The notes beneath the pieces are model-generated. The model made no database searches. It worked only from the letters and a program-made list of their open reading frames with translations, and had not been told where the DNA came from. Of a stretch of DNA of 64,000 nt, positions 1 to 10,340 are shown one piece after another. Numbering within the stretch: position 1 is the stretch's first letter; each line of letters starts with the position of its first letter. This DNA is from Desulfocucumis sp964643075 (lineage in GTDB: Bacteria > Bacillota > Desulfotomaculia > Desulfotomaculales > Desulfocucumaceae): assembly GCA_964643075.1 (NCBI GenBank), contig CAZXQO010000002.1, forward strand, positions 124,001-188,000. Direction: 5' to 3'. The position numbers and the translations under genes were made by a program.

Positions 1-1366
1 CCACCGACATTCCCCGCCTCATTTCCGACCCGGTGGATAAACCTGCGGCCAGGGGCAGCATGGCCATCACCATGGCCACGGTGGTCATGAGTATCGGACG
101 CAGCCTCACCGAGCCGGCCCGGATCAGGGCGTCCTTCACCGCCAAGCCGCGCTTTCTCAGGGTATTGGTGAAATCCACTAATAAAATAGCGTTTTTGGTC
201 ACCAGCCCCACCAGCATGATCATGCCGATCATGGAGAATATGTTCAGTGTCTGGCGGGTAAGCGCCAGTGCAAGCATCGCGCCCACCATGGCCATGGGCA
301 CGGACAGCCAGATAGTCACGGGCAGCAGGAACGACTCGAAAATAGCCACCATAATAAGGTAGACGAATATGAAGCTCAGCAGCAGGGCTATGGACAGGTC
401 CTTTATGGAGTCCTCGAACATTTTCTGGTCGCCCTCAAAAACTATATTAGTGTCCGAAGGGATTTTCTTGTCCTTTAACTTTTCCTTTACATCCTTTACC
501 ACATCCCCCAGGGTTCTGCCGCGCAGGTTGGCGTTCACCACGAACATGCGCTGACGGTTCACCCGCTCAATCTTTTTCAGAGCGGCATCCTGGCTGAATA
601 CGGCCACCTGGCCGAGTTTCACCTGCTCTCCGGCGTTATTTGCAACAAGAAGGTCTGTAATGTCCTTAACGTCATTACGGGAGCCGGAGTCTGCAATCAA
701 CCGCACATCATATTGGTCTTCACCATCGCTGTACTTGCCCACCACATTTCCGTTGATATAGATACCCAGCATATTCATAACATCACCGGTTAAAATTCCA
801 TGGGCCGCGGCGGCGTCTCTGTCCACCATGATATTGTATTCGGGCAGGCCGCTTTCAATGGACGTGCGAACATCCGTGGTGCCCGGGGTCTCAGCCACTG
901 CCTGCCTGACCATATCCGTGGTTTGTTTTAGCCTCTCCAGGTTGAAACCCCTTATTTCCAGCCGCAAAGCCGCATCCTCAGCACCACCGAATAGAGATGT
1001 GAGCACTATGCTAGACTCCATACCCGCCTTATTATCGGCAATTTCCTTTACTTTCTGTTTTATAGTGTCATTCTTTTCAGCGCCTTTTTCCTTTAATATT
1101 ATTTTTAGCTCAGCAATGTTGCTGGAGGTGCTCTGGTCATATGACCCGGTGGTATACCCAACGGTTGTATACACGCTTTTTACCCCGGGCAGCGACCTTA
1201 CTTCACCCTCTATGCTATTAACCAGTTCGTCCATTTTACTGAGGCTTGTACCCGGGGGAGCGGTAAGCTTTAATATAAACTCACCCCGGTCCACCTTGGG
1301 CATGAATTCCGTTCCCACCATACCCAGGGGAAGCATGGCGAAGGAGGCCACAAATCCTGCAAAGGC
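1..1366 (-). CDS. RND efflux permease, C-terminal part (runs off the window)
   Basis: This is the second half of an AcrB/SwrC-type RND (HAE1) exporter that moves substrates by proton antiport. It is read from about 1366 to the window edge. Recognisable stretches are GMEFMPKVDRGEF-like residues just after the central membrane block, a docking/porter domain, and the second membrane block (IFSMIGMIMLVGLVTKNAILL, which contains the usual GLVTKNAILLVDF motif). It is in the same frame as the N-terminal part at 1448-2965, but about 80 bases between them are out of frame: one extra base lies in the A-run at 1450-1453 and one base appears to be missing near 1366. The two shifts compensate, so sequencing error or a recent lesion are both possible. 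Confidence 0.8.
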
Positions 1367-1447
1367 ACGGCCAGAACCGTTCTCTTATGCCCCAGTGCCC
1401 AGCTAATGCCCTTTTCATAGTCTTTTGAAAGCCGGGCCAGAAAACTT

Positions 1448-2965
1448 TCAAAAGCTTCCCAGGAGCTTGCCCAGCACCGTTTTCTCACTGGCCCCGCCCA
1501 AATCCGAAATCCGTGACGCCAGCAGTGGAATAAGGGTAACTGCCACCAACAGCGACATCAGTGTAGCGCACACCACCACCAGGGCGAATTCCCTGAATAT
1601 TTCCCCCACTATGCCTGATACCAGGGACACCGGAAGAAATACAATGATCGGGGTAAGAGATATTCCCACCACGGCAATACCTATTTCCTTGCTGCTCCGG
1701 ATGGCCGCTGTAACCCTGTCCGTTCCCTTTTCCATGTGCCGCTGTATATTTTCCAGCACCACAATGGAGTCGTCCACGATTATACCCACCACCAGGGCGG
1801 CTCCCATGAGGCTCATAATATCCAGTGAAAAATTAAAAAGGTAGACGAATATAAGGGTGCTGACCAGCGACACAGGAATGGAAAGCAGTATGATCATGGA
1901 ACTCCGCCAGTTGCCCAGGAAAAGGAAAATAACCAGGGCAACTATAATTATGGCCAGGCCCAGTTCCTCTTGCACCCCTGTCAGCGAATCTTTAATAAAA
2001 TCCGCCGAGTCGTAGGCCAGCGCCACATGGACGTCTTTGAAATCCCTTTCAATCTCCTTTAATTTTTCCTTTATTTCCGCGCTGGTCTCTATGGTATTGG
2101 CATCAGCTCTTTTAGAAACCATCAGGCCGATACCCGGCTCACCATTCAGGCGGACATAACTTTCGTCGTCCTTGAAGGTGTCGTTAACCCTGGCCACATC
2201 CCGCAGGTACACCGGCCCGGCCTGGGTATCGGCCACCACAATATTCTCCAGTTCCCTGATATCGGAAACCTGCGACTTAACCCTCACCACGTAATTCCTG
2301 CCGTTGTTCTCCACCTTGCCCACCGAGGCGTTTTTGTTATCACCCTCCACCGCCGTCATTACATTTAAAAGAGAAAGATTATAGGACTGCAACCTGTCCA
2401 GTTGCACATCCAGGTGTATCTCCCGCTCCCTGCCCCCCAGCAGCATCACCTTGCTCACACCGCCGACCTGTTGAAGCCGGGGCTGAATATCGTTTTTTAC
2501 CAGATTAAAAAGCTCCGCGGGAGGCAGGGAGCCGGTAACCGACAACTGGACTATGGGAGTATCATTCAAATTAAACTGCATTATTGTCGCAGGATCGGCA
2601 TCCGCCGGAAGCTGCTTGATTTCAGCGTTATATTTCCTCTGCACCTCGTTGACCGCCTCATCCGGATCGGCACTGAACTCGAATTCCACCCACACTACGG
2701 ACATGCCTTCCTGGGAATAGGACGTAATTTTCTTCACCTTGCTCAGAGAGGACATGGCGTCTTCCAGGGGTTTGGTAACCTTGCGCTCCACATCCTCCGG
2801 CCCTGCTCCGGAATAAGGAACCATGATCATAACATAGGGAAATTCCATCTTCGGCAGCAGGTCCGCGGGAATACGCCCGTAACTGAAAATCCCCAGCAAA
2901 AAGAGCGACAGAAAAATTACGGCAAAAAAGGAGGGCCTTTTTAAGGATAATTCGGTTATTTTCAT
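1448..2965 (-). CDS. RND efflux permease, N-terminal part
   Basis: These are the first 505 residues of an AcrB/SwrC-family RND transporter: an N-terminal membrane helix (residues about 10-30), the porter domain, then membrane helices 2-5 with the conserved GAALVVGIIVDDSIVVLEN helix-4 segment, whose paired aspartates carry protons. The family is about 1000-1050 residues long. This frame stops at 1448 in the middle of the protein, and the remainder continues below 1366 in the same frame after two compensating shifts. The start lies one base after the stop of the adaptor gene, so the two form an operon. No TolC-like gene is present, as expected for a single-membrane Firmicute. Confidence 0.85.
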   Translation of the reverse strand: MKITELSLKRPSFFAVIFLSLFLLGIFSYGRIPADLLPKMEFPYVMIMVPYSGAGPEDVERKVTKPLEDAMSSLSKVKKITSYSQEGMSVVWVEFEFSADPDEAVNEVQRKYNAEIKQLPADADPATIMQFNLNDTPIVQLSVTGSLPPAELFNLVKNDIQPRLQQVGGVSKVMLLGGREREIHLDVQLDRLQSYNLSLLNVMTAVEGDNKNASVGKVENNGRNYVVRVKSQVSDIRELENIVVADTQAGPVYLRDVARVNDTFKDDESYVRLNGEPGIGLMVSKRADANTIETSAEIKEKLKEIERDFKDVHVALAYDSADFIKDSLTGVQEELGLAIIIVALVIFLFLGNWRSSMIILLSIPVSLVSTLIFVYLFNFSLDIMSLMGAALVVGIIVDDSIVVLENIQRHMEKGTDRVTAAIRSSKEIGIAVVGISLTPIIVFLPVSLVSGIVGEIFREFALVVVCATLMSLLVAVTLIPLLASRISDLGGASEKTVLGKLLGSF

Positions 2966-2966
2966 A

Positions 2967-3570
2967 TTATTCCCCCTCTTTTACCGCTGCACCGTCTTTT
3001 AACCGGCTCTGGCCGAAGGTTACCACCCTGTCGCCGGCTTTCAACCCCTCCAGCACAATGATATATTTATCGTCCATGTCCCCGGTTTTAATCCTGCTTT
3101 GATACGACTTGCCGTCCCTGACTGTAAATATATCCGCCATTCCTGCCTCGTCCCTGGTGACCAGCGCCTCCCTGGGCATCAACAGGCCGCTGATGCCCCC
3201 GGTATGCAGTATGACGTGGCCGAACATCCCCGGCTTCAGAAGTTTCGGGGCGTCTCCCTCCAGGGCAAATTCCGCCTCATAGGTCCTGCTGGAAGGATCA
3301 GCCTGACTGTTAATAGATTTGATCCTGCATACAAATTCTTTACCCGTATATACGGCAGTGGTAAAAACACCCTTCTGCCCCACCCTGGCAAGCTTCTGCT
3401 GCTCCGCCGTGAGGCCGGCCTTAATAATTAGGCTGGCGTCATCCACCACGGTCATCAGTTTGCTGCCCAGGGAAACAGTTTCCCCCTGCTCCACAAAACA
3501 TTCAACAACACTGCCGGAAAACGGGGCTGTTACCGATGTATCACTCAATGACTGAGTGGCCCGACAATGC
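2967..3570 (-). CDS. RND/MFP periplasmic adaptor subunit, C-terminal part
   Basis: This is the beta-barrel and membrane-proximal half of an AcrA/HlyD-type adaptor (lipoyl return strand TAPFSGSVVECFVEQGETV, then a domain ending VVTFGQSRLKDGAAVKEGE). It is in a different frame from the N-terminal part at 3541-4065, with the junction near 3545-3570 just after the coiled-coil hairpin. Joining the two gives about 375 residues, the normal length for the family. A single-base indel therefore splits an otherwise normal gene. It lies immediately upstream of the permease. Confidence 0.75.
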
Positions 3571-4065
3571 GACGTTATACGCCACCCGGGCGGAGTCCAA
3601 GGCGTACTCGGAAGTTTCGTACTCCGATTTTGATACCGCCCCCTGTTTATACAGCTCCTCAATCCTGCCGAAATCCTTCTCCGCCTTGTCCAGAGCCAGT
3701 TTATCTGCTTTTATCTGCTCCAGGGATTTTTCCACGGCAAGCCTCTGGTTATCGCTTTCCAGCGTAACCACCGCCTGTCCTGCCTTTACCCGGTCGCCGG
3801 CCCGGGCAGTCAGCGAGTTTATGGTCCCCTGGGTCTTGGCGGTAAGCACTACTTCCCTCTCACCCGCAACAGACCCGCTGACGGTAAGTGAAGGTTTTAT
3901 AGTTCCCTCGGTGGCAACCGCTGTTTTAACAGCTATCTCAGACTCAGCGGAATTATTGATTTCTCCGGCACCCTTTCCGCCGCCGCCCGTTTTAGCAACC
4001 GCATACCAGACAACCAGCGCCACCACCACAAGTACCACCGGAATAATTATCTTTTTCTTTTTCAT
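3541..4065 (-). CDS. RND/MFP adaptor subunit, N-terminal part
   Basis: This is the first half of a membrane-fusion protein: a lysine-rich N-terminus, one membrane anchor (IIIPVVLVVVALVVWYAV), a Gly-rich linker, the first lipoyl half-motif (AKTQGTINSLTARAGDRVKAGQ) and a coiled-coil hairpin. The start at 4065 (MKKKKII) is preferred because GGGAG sits about 8 bases upstream. The frame closes at 3541 while the protein continues in another frame from about 3570. With the permease shifts, this operon holds three frame disruptions in 2.5 kb. Confidence 0.75.
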   Translation of the reverse strand: MKKKKIIIPVVLVVVALVVWYAVAKTGGGGKGAGEINNSAESEIAVKTAVATEGTIKPSLTVSGSVAGEREVVLTAKTQGTINSLTARAGDRVKAGQAVVTLESDNQRLAVEKSLEQIKADKLALDKAEKDFGRIEELYKQGAVSKSEYETSEYALDSARVAYNVALSGHSVIE

Positions 4066-4303
4066 GGCCATCTCCCTTTCCCTTACTTGCTCCATACTAC
4101 AACAGATTCATGTTCCCGTAATATACAGCCAGTAAACTACCCTGTCCAGGCATATCCAGCCACTTATCACCGCCTTTTTGAATAGGTAAATTTTACGACC
4201 TCATTCATATTTTGTAATTTTTATTATATGCTGCAATAAAATTATTTCAATAACTAAAATATTTATGACCCGTCTTATTTTTACACCATAAAACCCGGGA
4301 CTA

Positions 4304-4333
4304 TAAAAAAAGCCCGGATATTATCCGGACTTT
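4304..4333 (-). terminator. Rho-independent terminator after the RNA methyltransferase gene
   Basis: On the minus strand a GTCCGGATA/TATCCGGGCT stem is followed by a run of seven T. It begins 18 bases after the stop codon at 4351 and closes the 4351-8873 operon. Confidence 0.85.
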
Positions 4334-4350
4334 CATGTTTACGGTAGATC

Positions 4351-5499
4351 TTAGTTTTCAGCTTCCCGGCGCGGGGGGCGCGGGCCTAAATACTGATAGT
4401 AGTTGCACTCAACCCGGCCGTTATAAAGCTTCCTCTTTTTGTCCACCGCCCTGCCAAACAGTTTGGCAAACTTGTCGTAAGAGGTTATAACGAAACAGGA
4501 CCAGGAATCCAAGGTATTATACAAAGCGCCAAGTTCCCTGTACAGCTTTTCCACCGCCGGGATCTCGCCCATACGCTGACCGTAAGGGGGGTTTGTTATA
4601 ATGAAACCGTATTTATGGCTGGTACGTACATTAGCTACTGGAATCCTCTGAAAATGAACGGCATCCTCCACCCCGGCCTCCCTGGCGTGATAGCGGGCCA
4701 GGCTTAATACCTCTTCATCAATATCAGTGCCATATATTTTCAATTGGGCGTCCGGGATTATAGCACCATAGGCCTCTTTTCTGGCTTTTTTCCAGTACCC
4801 CCCATTAATATTAGGCCAGGACTCCGCCGTAAAACTGCGGCCAAGCCCGGGAGCAATGTTCTGGCCAATCATTGCTGCCTCAATGGGAATTGTTCCTGAA
4901 CCGCAGCAGGGGTCCATAAGAACCCTGTCCGGGTACCAGCGGGCTATGGAAAGCATCCCTGCCGCCAGTGTTTCCTTGAGCGGCGCCTGGCTGGAAAGCT
5001 TGCGGTAGCCTCTTTTATGGAGGCCGGGTCCGGTAGTGTCGATAGTTAGCGTGGCGGTATCCTTAAGCAGCGCCACCTCGATGGTATAGCGGGGGCCGGT
5101 TTCCTCAAACCAATCTTTTTTATATTTTTCTTTCATTTTTTCCACCACGGCTTTTTTAACAATGGCCTGGCAATCGGGAACGCTGTGCAATTGCGATTTT
5201 ACTGACTTTCCCTCCACCGGAAAACAGGCATTTTCCGGCAGCCAGTCCGGCCAGGGCAGAGACTTGGTTTGCTGAAATAATTCCTCAAAGGTTGTTGCCC
5301 TGAACTCACCCATCTTGACAAGAACCCTGTCTGCGGCTCTCAGCCACAGGTTGGACGTGCAAATGGCGCTCTCGTCCCCACGAAAGGTGACCCTGGCATT
5401 TTCCACAGTTATATCTTCATAGCCCAATTTCTTTAGCTCATATGCGACCACTGACTCCAGCCCGAATGTGGCGGTGGCGATTAGCTCAATATCTGCCAT
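4351..5499 (-). CDS. THUMP-domain class I RNA methyltransferase (RlmL/YpsC-like)
   Basis: This 382-residue protein is predicted to methylate a guanine N2 in 23S rRNA using S-adenosylmethionine. An N-terminal ferredoxin-like plus THUMP region (about 1-155) is followed by a Rossmann methyltransferase with SAM motif I DPCCGSGTIPIEAA (about 198-211), an acidic GTDIDEE loop, and the catalytic NPPYG motif (about 303). Length and order match Firmicutes YpsC, the homologue of the N-terminal half of E. coli RlmKL. Its ATG shares one base with the stop codon of the upstream signalling gene, so the two are translationally coupled. The exact target base is inferred from the family. Confidence 0.88.
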   Translation of the reverse strand: MADIELIATATFGLESVVAYELKKLGYEDITVENARVTFRGDESAICTSNLWLRAADRVLVKMGEFRATTFEELFQQTKSLPWPDWLPENACFPVEGKSVKSQLHSVPDCQAIVKKAVVEKMKEKYKKDWFEETGPRYTIEVALLKDTATLTIDTTGPGLHKRGYRKLSSQAPLKETLAAGMLSIARWYPDRVLMDPCCGSGTIPIEAAMIGQNIAPGLGRSFTAESWPNINGGYWKKARKEAYGAIIPDAQLKIYGTDIDEEVLSLARYHAREAGVEDAVHFQRIPVANVRTSHKYGFIITNPPYGQRMGEIPAVEKLYRELGALYNTLDSWSCFVITSYDKFAKLFGRAVDKKRKLYNGRVECNYYQYLGPRPPRREAEN

Positions 5500-8400
5500 T
5501 ATATATGCTTCCTTTCGGTTTCCTCCAGCATACCCAAAAAGACTGCTACCAAATGCGGATCAAACTGCGTTCCCGAACACCTTTTTAATTCAGCTACCGC
5601 CTCCTGGTGCGTCATAGCCTGCCGGTAGGGACGGTCACTGGTCATGGCGTCATAAGCGTCTGCTATAGACAATATACGGCATTCCAGCGGGATATCCTCG
5701 CCGCTGAGCCCCAGGGGATAGCCCTTGCCGTTCCACCATTCATGGTGTTTTAGTATCAAGTCAGCCAGCACCGCCAAATCCGGCGAAGACTGGGCAATGC
5801 GGTGGCCTATTTCGCAATGTCTTTTCATTTCGTTATATTCTTCCTGATTGAGAGGCCCCGGTTTATTTAATACCCGGTCCGGTATACCCACTTTGCCTAT
5901 GTCGTGAAACTGAGCAAATAGCTTCAAATCGGTTAAATTATGGACAGACATGTTACATACTTCGGCCAGGCCCGCAACTAAATTTTGCAATCGTTCAACA
6001 TGTCCCTCGGTTATAAAATCCCGGGCCTCCAGAGCCTTCATTAGGGTTTGGACGATGGAACTGCGGGCGCTCTGGCTGCGGTGCAGCTTTTCCCGGTACA
6101 TGTTGTTGTCCGCCTCTTTGAATAATTCGGTCAGGCTAACATATTCCCCGTAAGTAGTAGCGTAACCAACCGATATACTTAAAGGAAATTCTATATTGTG
6201 CTCATTGTGCGCATGCACCGCTGACAGTATTCTCTCCCGTGCCTGCGCCACAGCAGCCCTGTCAATCCTTGGCAGAAGAACGGCAAATTCGTCCCCACCA
6301 ATCCTGGATACCATATCCCCCTCCCTGAATGCACCTTTAAGAACAGTGGCTGCCGCCACCAGCATGGCGTCCCCTCTGTCATGGCCCAGAGAATCGTTAA
6401 TCAGTTTAAGCCCGTCCACATCACATACAATAATACTCACCAGAATTTTCCCTTCCATCTCCACCCGCCTCATCTCCCGCTCAAAACAGGCGCGGTTGAA
6501 CAACCCTGTAAGTGAATCGTGATAACTCAGATGAATCATTTTATCTTCCATTATTTTGCGCTCGGTCATGTCCCGGATGGTTTCAATGGCCCCGGTAAGA
6601 TTCCCCCCGGTATCATATAAAGGCGAGGCCATGCCGGACAGATAAGCGCCTTTACCGTTATAAAGCTCCGGAACGAAGATTTCAGCATATAGGGTGTTCC
6701 CTCTTCTTTCGATGACATTATATTTTTTCTCTAATTCCGGAATACTTTCAATGATCAGGTCAATTAATAAAGGTCTCGGTCCACCAAAGAAAGGCGCCCC
6801 GTAAGCATAATCTCCCCAGCCTATTATATCTTGCTTGGATACACCGGTAAGTTCCTCCATGGCCCTGTTCCAGGCTATGACTTTTTTCTCGTTGTCTACG
6901 ACAAAAGTGGCATCGGGCAGGAATTCTATAATATCCAGCAGCCGGCGGTGAGCATTGATTAATCTATCCTCGGCTATTTTGCGCTGGGTTATTTCCCTGG
7001 AAACAAAGATGATTCCAGCATATTCATTAGCATTATAAATTGGGTTACCAATGGTTTCCAACCAGAGATACATTCCTTTGGCGTTTTTATAGCGGTATTC
7101 AGTCCTATCCGCCGAATGAGTCCTGATAGCCGCCCGGAAGACTTCTATAACATTATCTAAATCTTCAGGATGCACAAAATCACAAGAATTTCTCCCCACC
7201 AGTTCCTCGGGCATGTAACCCAGAACAGTTTTTACCGAAGGGCTTACATATATTATTAACCCCGAAGAATTTATCTGACTGATCATATCCCGCATGTTAT
7301 CAGTAATCAGGCGGAGCCTGGCCTCGCTTGCCCTCAAAGCTTCATCCCGGCTCTTTTCCACGGTAACGTCCCGGAAAACCAGAATGACCCCTAAAATTTC
7401 TCCTCCTGCGTCCCGGATGGGCGCCGCGCTGTCCGCTATGGAACAGATATTGCCATCCCGTGTGATCAATGCTGTATGGTTGGCCAGCCCTACAATTTTG
7501 CCTTCCGTCAAAACCTTTTGCACCGGATTTTCCACCGGTTCACCGGTTATTTCATTAATTATGTTAAAAACATCCACCAGCGGCCTGCCCACGGCGTCCC
7601 TGCAGCTCCATCCGGTCAGGGTTTCGGCTACTGGATTTATTAATGTTATAATACCATCCGGGTCTACCGCAATTACTGCATCCCCGATACTGGCAAGAGT
7701 CACAAAAAGCCTTTCCTTTTCCAGCAGCAGCTTTATTTCAGACTGCTTTCTTGCAGTAATGTCGATGCCCGTACCGATTACATATTTTACCATACCAAAA
7801 TCATCCAGCAAGGCAGTGTTTGACCAGGCAATAAGCCGTCGCTCACCGCTTTTGGTCAGCCAGTAGTTTTCAAAATTATTAGGGAACATGCCCGCCCACA
7901 AACTATCAAAAACGCTCCTGACGGCTTTCTCATCTTCAGAAGGTATTAACAAATCCCAAAGGTGCATACCTGCCAATTCATTGTATGAATATCCGGTCAA
8001 TTGCTCACAAGCCCGGTTGAAGCGAACAATGCGCCCCTCCCCGTCAAGTACCACAACCATAGCCCACACCGTTTCAAGTATAGCCGAGACAAAGGCCCGC
8101 TCCTCTTCCAATATTTTTTCGGTTTCTCTCTGTTTGCTTATGTCCTCCGCCAGAATCATCCCGCCGGTTATTTGGCCGTCTTCAATAATCGGCGCGGCAT
8201 TAATTTTGGACAACCTCAGACTCCCGTCCTTATGAATCAGAGGAACTTCGTAGCTCTCAGAAATGCCCTGCTTCAGCCGCGCGGCAATCTTGTTCGCCAC
8301 CTCAGCGCGATATTCTTCGGGCAAGAAATGAAAAATGTTTTTGCCAATCACTTCCCCGGGGGTATAGCCGCCTACTTCCAATACTTTATTATTGGCATAA

Positions 8401-8873
8401 GTTATGAAGCCATTACTGTCATAGGTACAAAAATACTCATTCATATTGTTAATGAGCGCATTGAGGTAATCAACTTTCTCTGCCAGTTCTTTTTTGCTTT
8501 CTCTGAGCGCCGCCTCAATACTTCTTTGCTCCGAAATATCCAGCAACTGTCCCAGCAGTGCCGGACATCCTTCAACATCTATAACAGAGAAAAAGGCCCG
8601 TACATGAATTATATTCCCACACTTGTTAATCACCCGAAAATCATAATCTTCCTTCATACTAACCCCTGCCAGGCGCCGGGCGATATGATCCGCCACCAGT
8701 TGCCGATCTTCGGGATAAATAAGGTCAAGAAAATTAATGCTTAGCAGTTCATCCTCGCTGTATCCGGTAATTTGAACCATCTTGGGGTTTACCATCCGAA
8801 AGGTTGCATCCTGAAATATGTAGATTGGCAACGGAGAGTAATCGAAAATATATTTAAAATATTCTGCTCCCAA
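5499..8873 (-). CDS. Multi-PAS sensor with GGDEF and HD-GYP domains
   Basis: This 1124-residue cytoplasmic protein is predicted to control cyclic-di-GMP. About six PAS modules fill residues 1-770, several with typical GYxxxE and PAC ends. A GGDEF cyclase domain follows with an intact GGDEF signature (about residue 859). A C-terminal HD-GYP phosphodiesterase (about 945-1110) has the HDIGK and HHEWWNGKGYP motifs. Synthase and hydrolase are in one chain, and both key motifs look intact. No membrane segment was seen. It is the first gene of an operon with the RNA methyltransferase, and that pairing has no obvious functional logic. Confidence 0.92.
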   Translation of the reverse strand: MGAEYFKYIFDYSPLPIYIFQDATFRMVNPKMVQITGYSEDELLSINFLDLIYPEDRQLVADHIARRLAGVSMKEDYDFRVINKCGNIIHVRAFFSVIDVEGCPALLGQLLDISEQRSIEAALRESKKELAEKVDYLNALINNMNEYFCTYDSNGFITYANNKVLEVGGYTPGEVIGKNIFHFLPEEYRAEVANKIAARLKQGISESYEVPLIHKDGSLRLSKINAAPIIEDGQITGGMILAEDISKQRETEKILEEERAFVSAILETVWAMVVVLDGEGRIVRFNRACEQLTGYSYNELAGMHLWDLLIPSEDEKAVRSVFDSLWAGMFPNNFENYWLTKSGERRLIAWSNTALLDDFGMVKYVIGTGIDITARKQSEIKLLLEKERLFVTLASIGDAVIAVDPDGIITLINPVAETLTGWSCRDAVGRPLVDVFNIINEITGEPVENPVQKVLTEGKIVGLANHTALITRDGNICSIADSAAPIRDAGGEILGVILVFRDVTVEKSRDEALRASEARLRLITDNMRDMISQINSSGLIIYVSPSVKTVLGYMPEELVGRNSCDFVHPEDLDNVIEVFRAAIRTHSADRTEYRYKNAKGMYLWLETIGNPIYNANEYAGIIFVSREITQRKIAEDRLINAHRRLLDIIEFLPDATFVVDNEKKVIAWNRAMEELTGVSKQDIIGWGDYAYGAPFFGGPRPLLIDLIIESIPELEKKYNVIERRGNTLYAEIFVPELYNGKGAYLSGMASPLYDTGGNLTGAIETIRDMTERKIMEDKMIHLSYHDSLTGLFNRACFEREMRRVEMEGKILVSIIVCDVDGLKLINDSLGHDRGDAMLVAAATVLKGAFREGDMVSRIGGDEFAVLLPRIDRAAVAQARERILSAVHAHNEHNIEFPLSISVGYATTYGEYVSLTELFKEADNNMYREKLHRSQSARSSIVQTLMKALEARDFITEGHVERLQNLVAGLAEVCNMSVHNLTDLKLFAQFHDIGKVGIPDRVLNKPGPLNQEEYNEMKRHCEIGHRIAQSSPDLAVLADLILKHHEWWNGKGYPLGLSGEDIPLECRILSIADAYDAMTSDRPYRQAMTHQEAVAELKRCSGTQFDPHLVAVFLGMLEETERKHI

Positions 8874-9106
8874 TTAAGAACACCCCGCGAAGGTCATTTT
8901 TTACCTCTATTATACAATGTAGTAACAAGTTATTTTACAAATTGTATTTTATTTATACAACAAAAGCAATTATTTCAACATTTTTCGCGAGAAAAAGAGT
9001 ACATTAATTATGAAAATTATATCCAGTGCCTATTCTCTTCATCGCTGATGCAAACACTTTTATATAAAAAATTTTATAAAAAACCCCATGTCAATTTTTT
9101 TCTTTA

Positions 9107-9136
9107 TTGACAGAATAGTTGTTTTTTTTTTAATAT
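9107..9136 (+). promoter_or_regulatory. Candidate sigma-A promoter for the chemotaxis pair
   Basis: TTGACA (9107-9112) and TAATAT (9131-9136) are separated by 18 bases containing a run of ten T, about 55 bases before the TTG start at 9191. The rest of the 8874-9190 gap is AT-rich, with only a TATAAT-like box near 8912 on the minus strand for the divergent sensor gene. Confidence 0.55.
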
Positions 9137-9190
9137 AACAATAGTAATATTAATTCTTACTAATTTAAGGTAAAAAAAGGGGGGGAGATA

Positions 9191-10333
9191 TTGGGCATAA
9201 CATTACGCTTGACCATTCTGTATGTTATTATTCTTTCAGTTGCGCTTGCAGTGTCCGTTTTCGCTATCGTATGGCAGTTTGACAGCAATCCTATAGTAGG
9301 GATAGCTGCAACAGGAGCTTTTAGTTGCCTTCTTGTTGGGGGTGCTTTTTATTTTTTTACCCGCCCACTTGAAATGGCTCTGGCAGAACTGGTAGACTGG
9401 GCTCTCCGGGTAGTGCGAGGTGACTACAGCTGGGAAAATACATTAAATGGCAAGGGTTTTATAGAGCTGGCCGGGGCTGCCGATCGCGTGGCCAAGTTTA
9501 ATAAGGGTGTAGCCCACACGATAACAACAGTGGAAAAGCATTCGAAAACCCTTTCCGGAGCAGGGAGTATGCTTCTTTCTAACGTCGACCAAATAAGCAC
9601 AGGCGCTCAGGAACAAGCCCGGCAGGCCCAAATTCTTCTGGAAGGAATGGAAAAAGTGGCATCCTGGGCCAAAGAGGCATCTGATATTGCTCCCCGCGGC
9701 ATTACTGCCGGAGAAATGTCCCATCAGGCTATGGAAGAAGGTATGCAGTTAATAGGCGATCTTATAAATGCAAACGGAAATATACAATCCTATATTAATA
9801 AATTAAGTAACTTTTCCCAACAAATTGAGAAAGTTATTCAAGTATGCGAACAAATTGCCAGCAAAACTAATTTACTGGCTTTGAATGCCGCAATTGAAGC
9901 CGCCCGGGCTGGTGAGCACGGACACGGTTTCGCAGTTGTTGCCGGCGAAGTACACAAGCTGGCAGAACACAGCAAGTCAGAAACCGCAGAAATTGCCACC
10001 CTTGTAAGCTCCATACAACAGGCTGCCACTTTAGCCGGAAATGCGATCAGGGAAGGAGATAGTGTAACAAACAAAGCAGCCCAGGAATTTGATATGATAA
10101 AACAGCTTGTAGGAGAAATGCTTACCGCCATTGAAAATATTTCCAATATGGCTAATGAACAAATGGAAGGCACCAACTTGATGGTAGAAATACTGCAATC
10201 CATCTCTGCCATAACCGAACAAACTGCTGCAACTTCTCAATCAACGGACGCAACAATACATGAATTATCTGAAATTGCCTCCAAATTAATGCAAGGGGTG
10301 ACATTGTTCCAATCAAGTATAAAAAGTAACTAG
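9191..10333 (+). CDS. Methyl-accepting chemotaxis-type transducer 1
   Basis: This 380-residue signalling protein has two adjacent N-terminal membrane helices (about 7-28 and 34-56) and almost nothing between them, so there is no extracellular sensor domain. The rest is the cytoplasmic four-helix signalling region with the conserved tip EQIASKTNLLALNAAIEAAR (about 215-235) that contacts CheA/CheW. The start is TTG with GGGGGGAG just upstream. A divergent paralogue follows 7 bases later. It probably reads an internal or membrane-linked signal, and the ligand is unknown. Confidence 0.88.
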   Translation: MGITLRLTILYVIILSVALAVSVFAIVWQFDSNPIVGIAATGAFSCLLVGGAFYFFTRPLEMALAELVDWALRVVRGDYSWENTLNGKGFIELAGAADRVAKFNKGVAHTITTVEKHSKTLSGAGSMLLSNVDQISTGAQEQARQAQILLEGMEKVASWAKEASDIAPRGITAGEMSHQAMEEGMQLIGDLINANGNIQSYINKLSNFSQQIEKVIQVCEQIASKTNLLALNAAIEAARAGEHGHGFAVVAGEVHKLAEHSKSETAEIATLVSSIQQAATLAGNAIREGDSVTNKAAQEFDMIKQLVGEMLTAIENISNMANEQMEGTNLMVEILQSISAITEQTAATSQSTDATIHELSEIASKLMQGVTLFQSSIKSN

Positions 10334-10340
10334 ATGGAGG

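Noticed and set aside
828..1406. Plus-strand open frame of ~190 codons
   Set aside because: It is the complement of the RND permease and has no ribosome site or family features.
2402..2944. Plus-strand open frame of ~180 codons
   Set aside because: Antisense shadow of the RND permease coding sequence.
8001..8744. Plus-strand open frame of ~247 codons
   Set aside because: Antisense to the PAS domains of the GGDEF/HD-GYP protein; composition follows the real gene.
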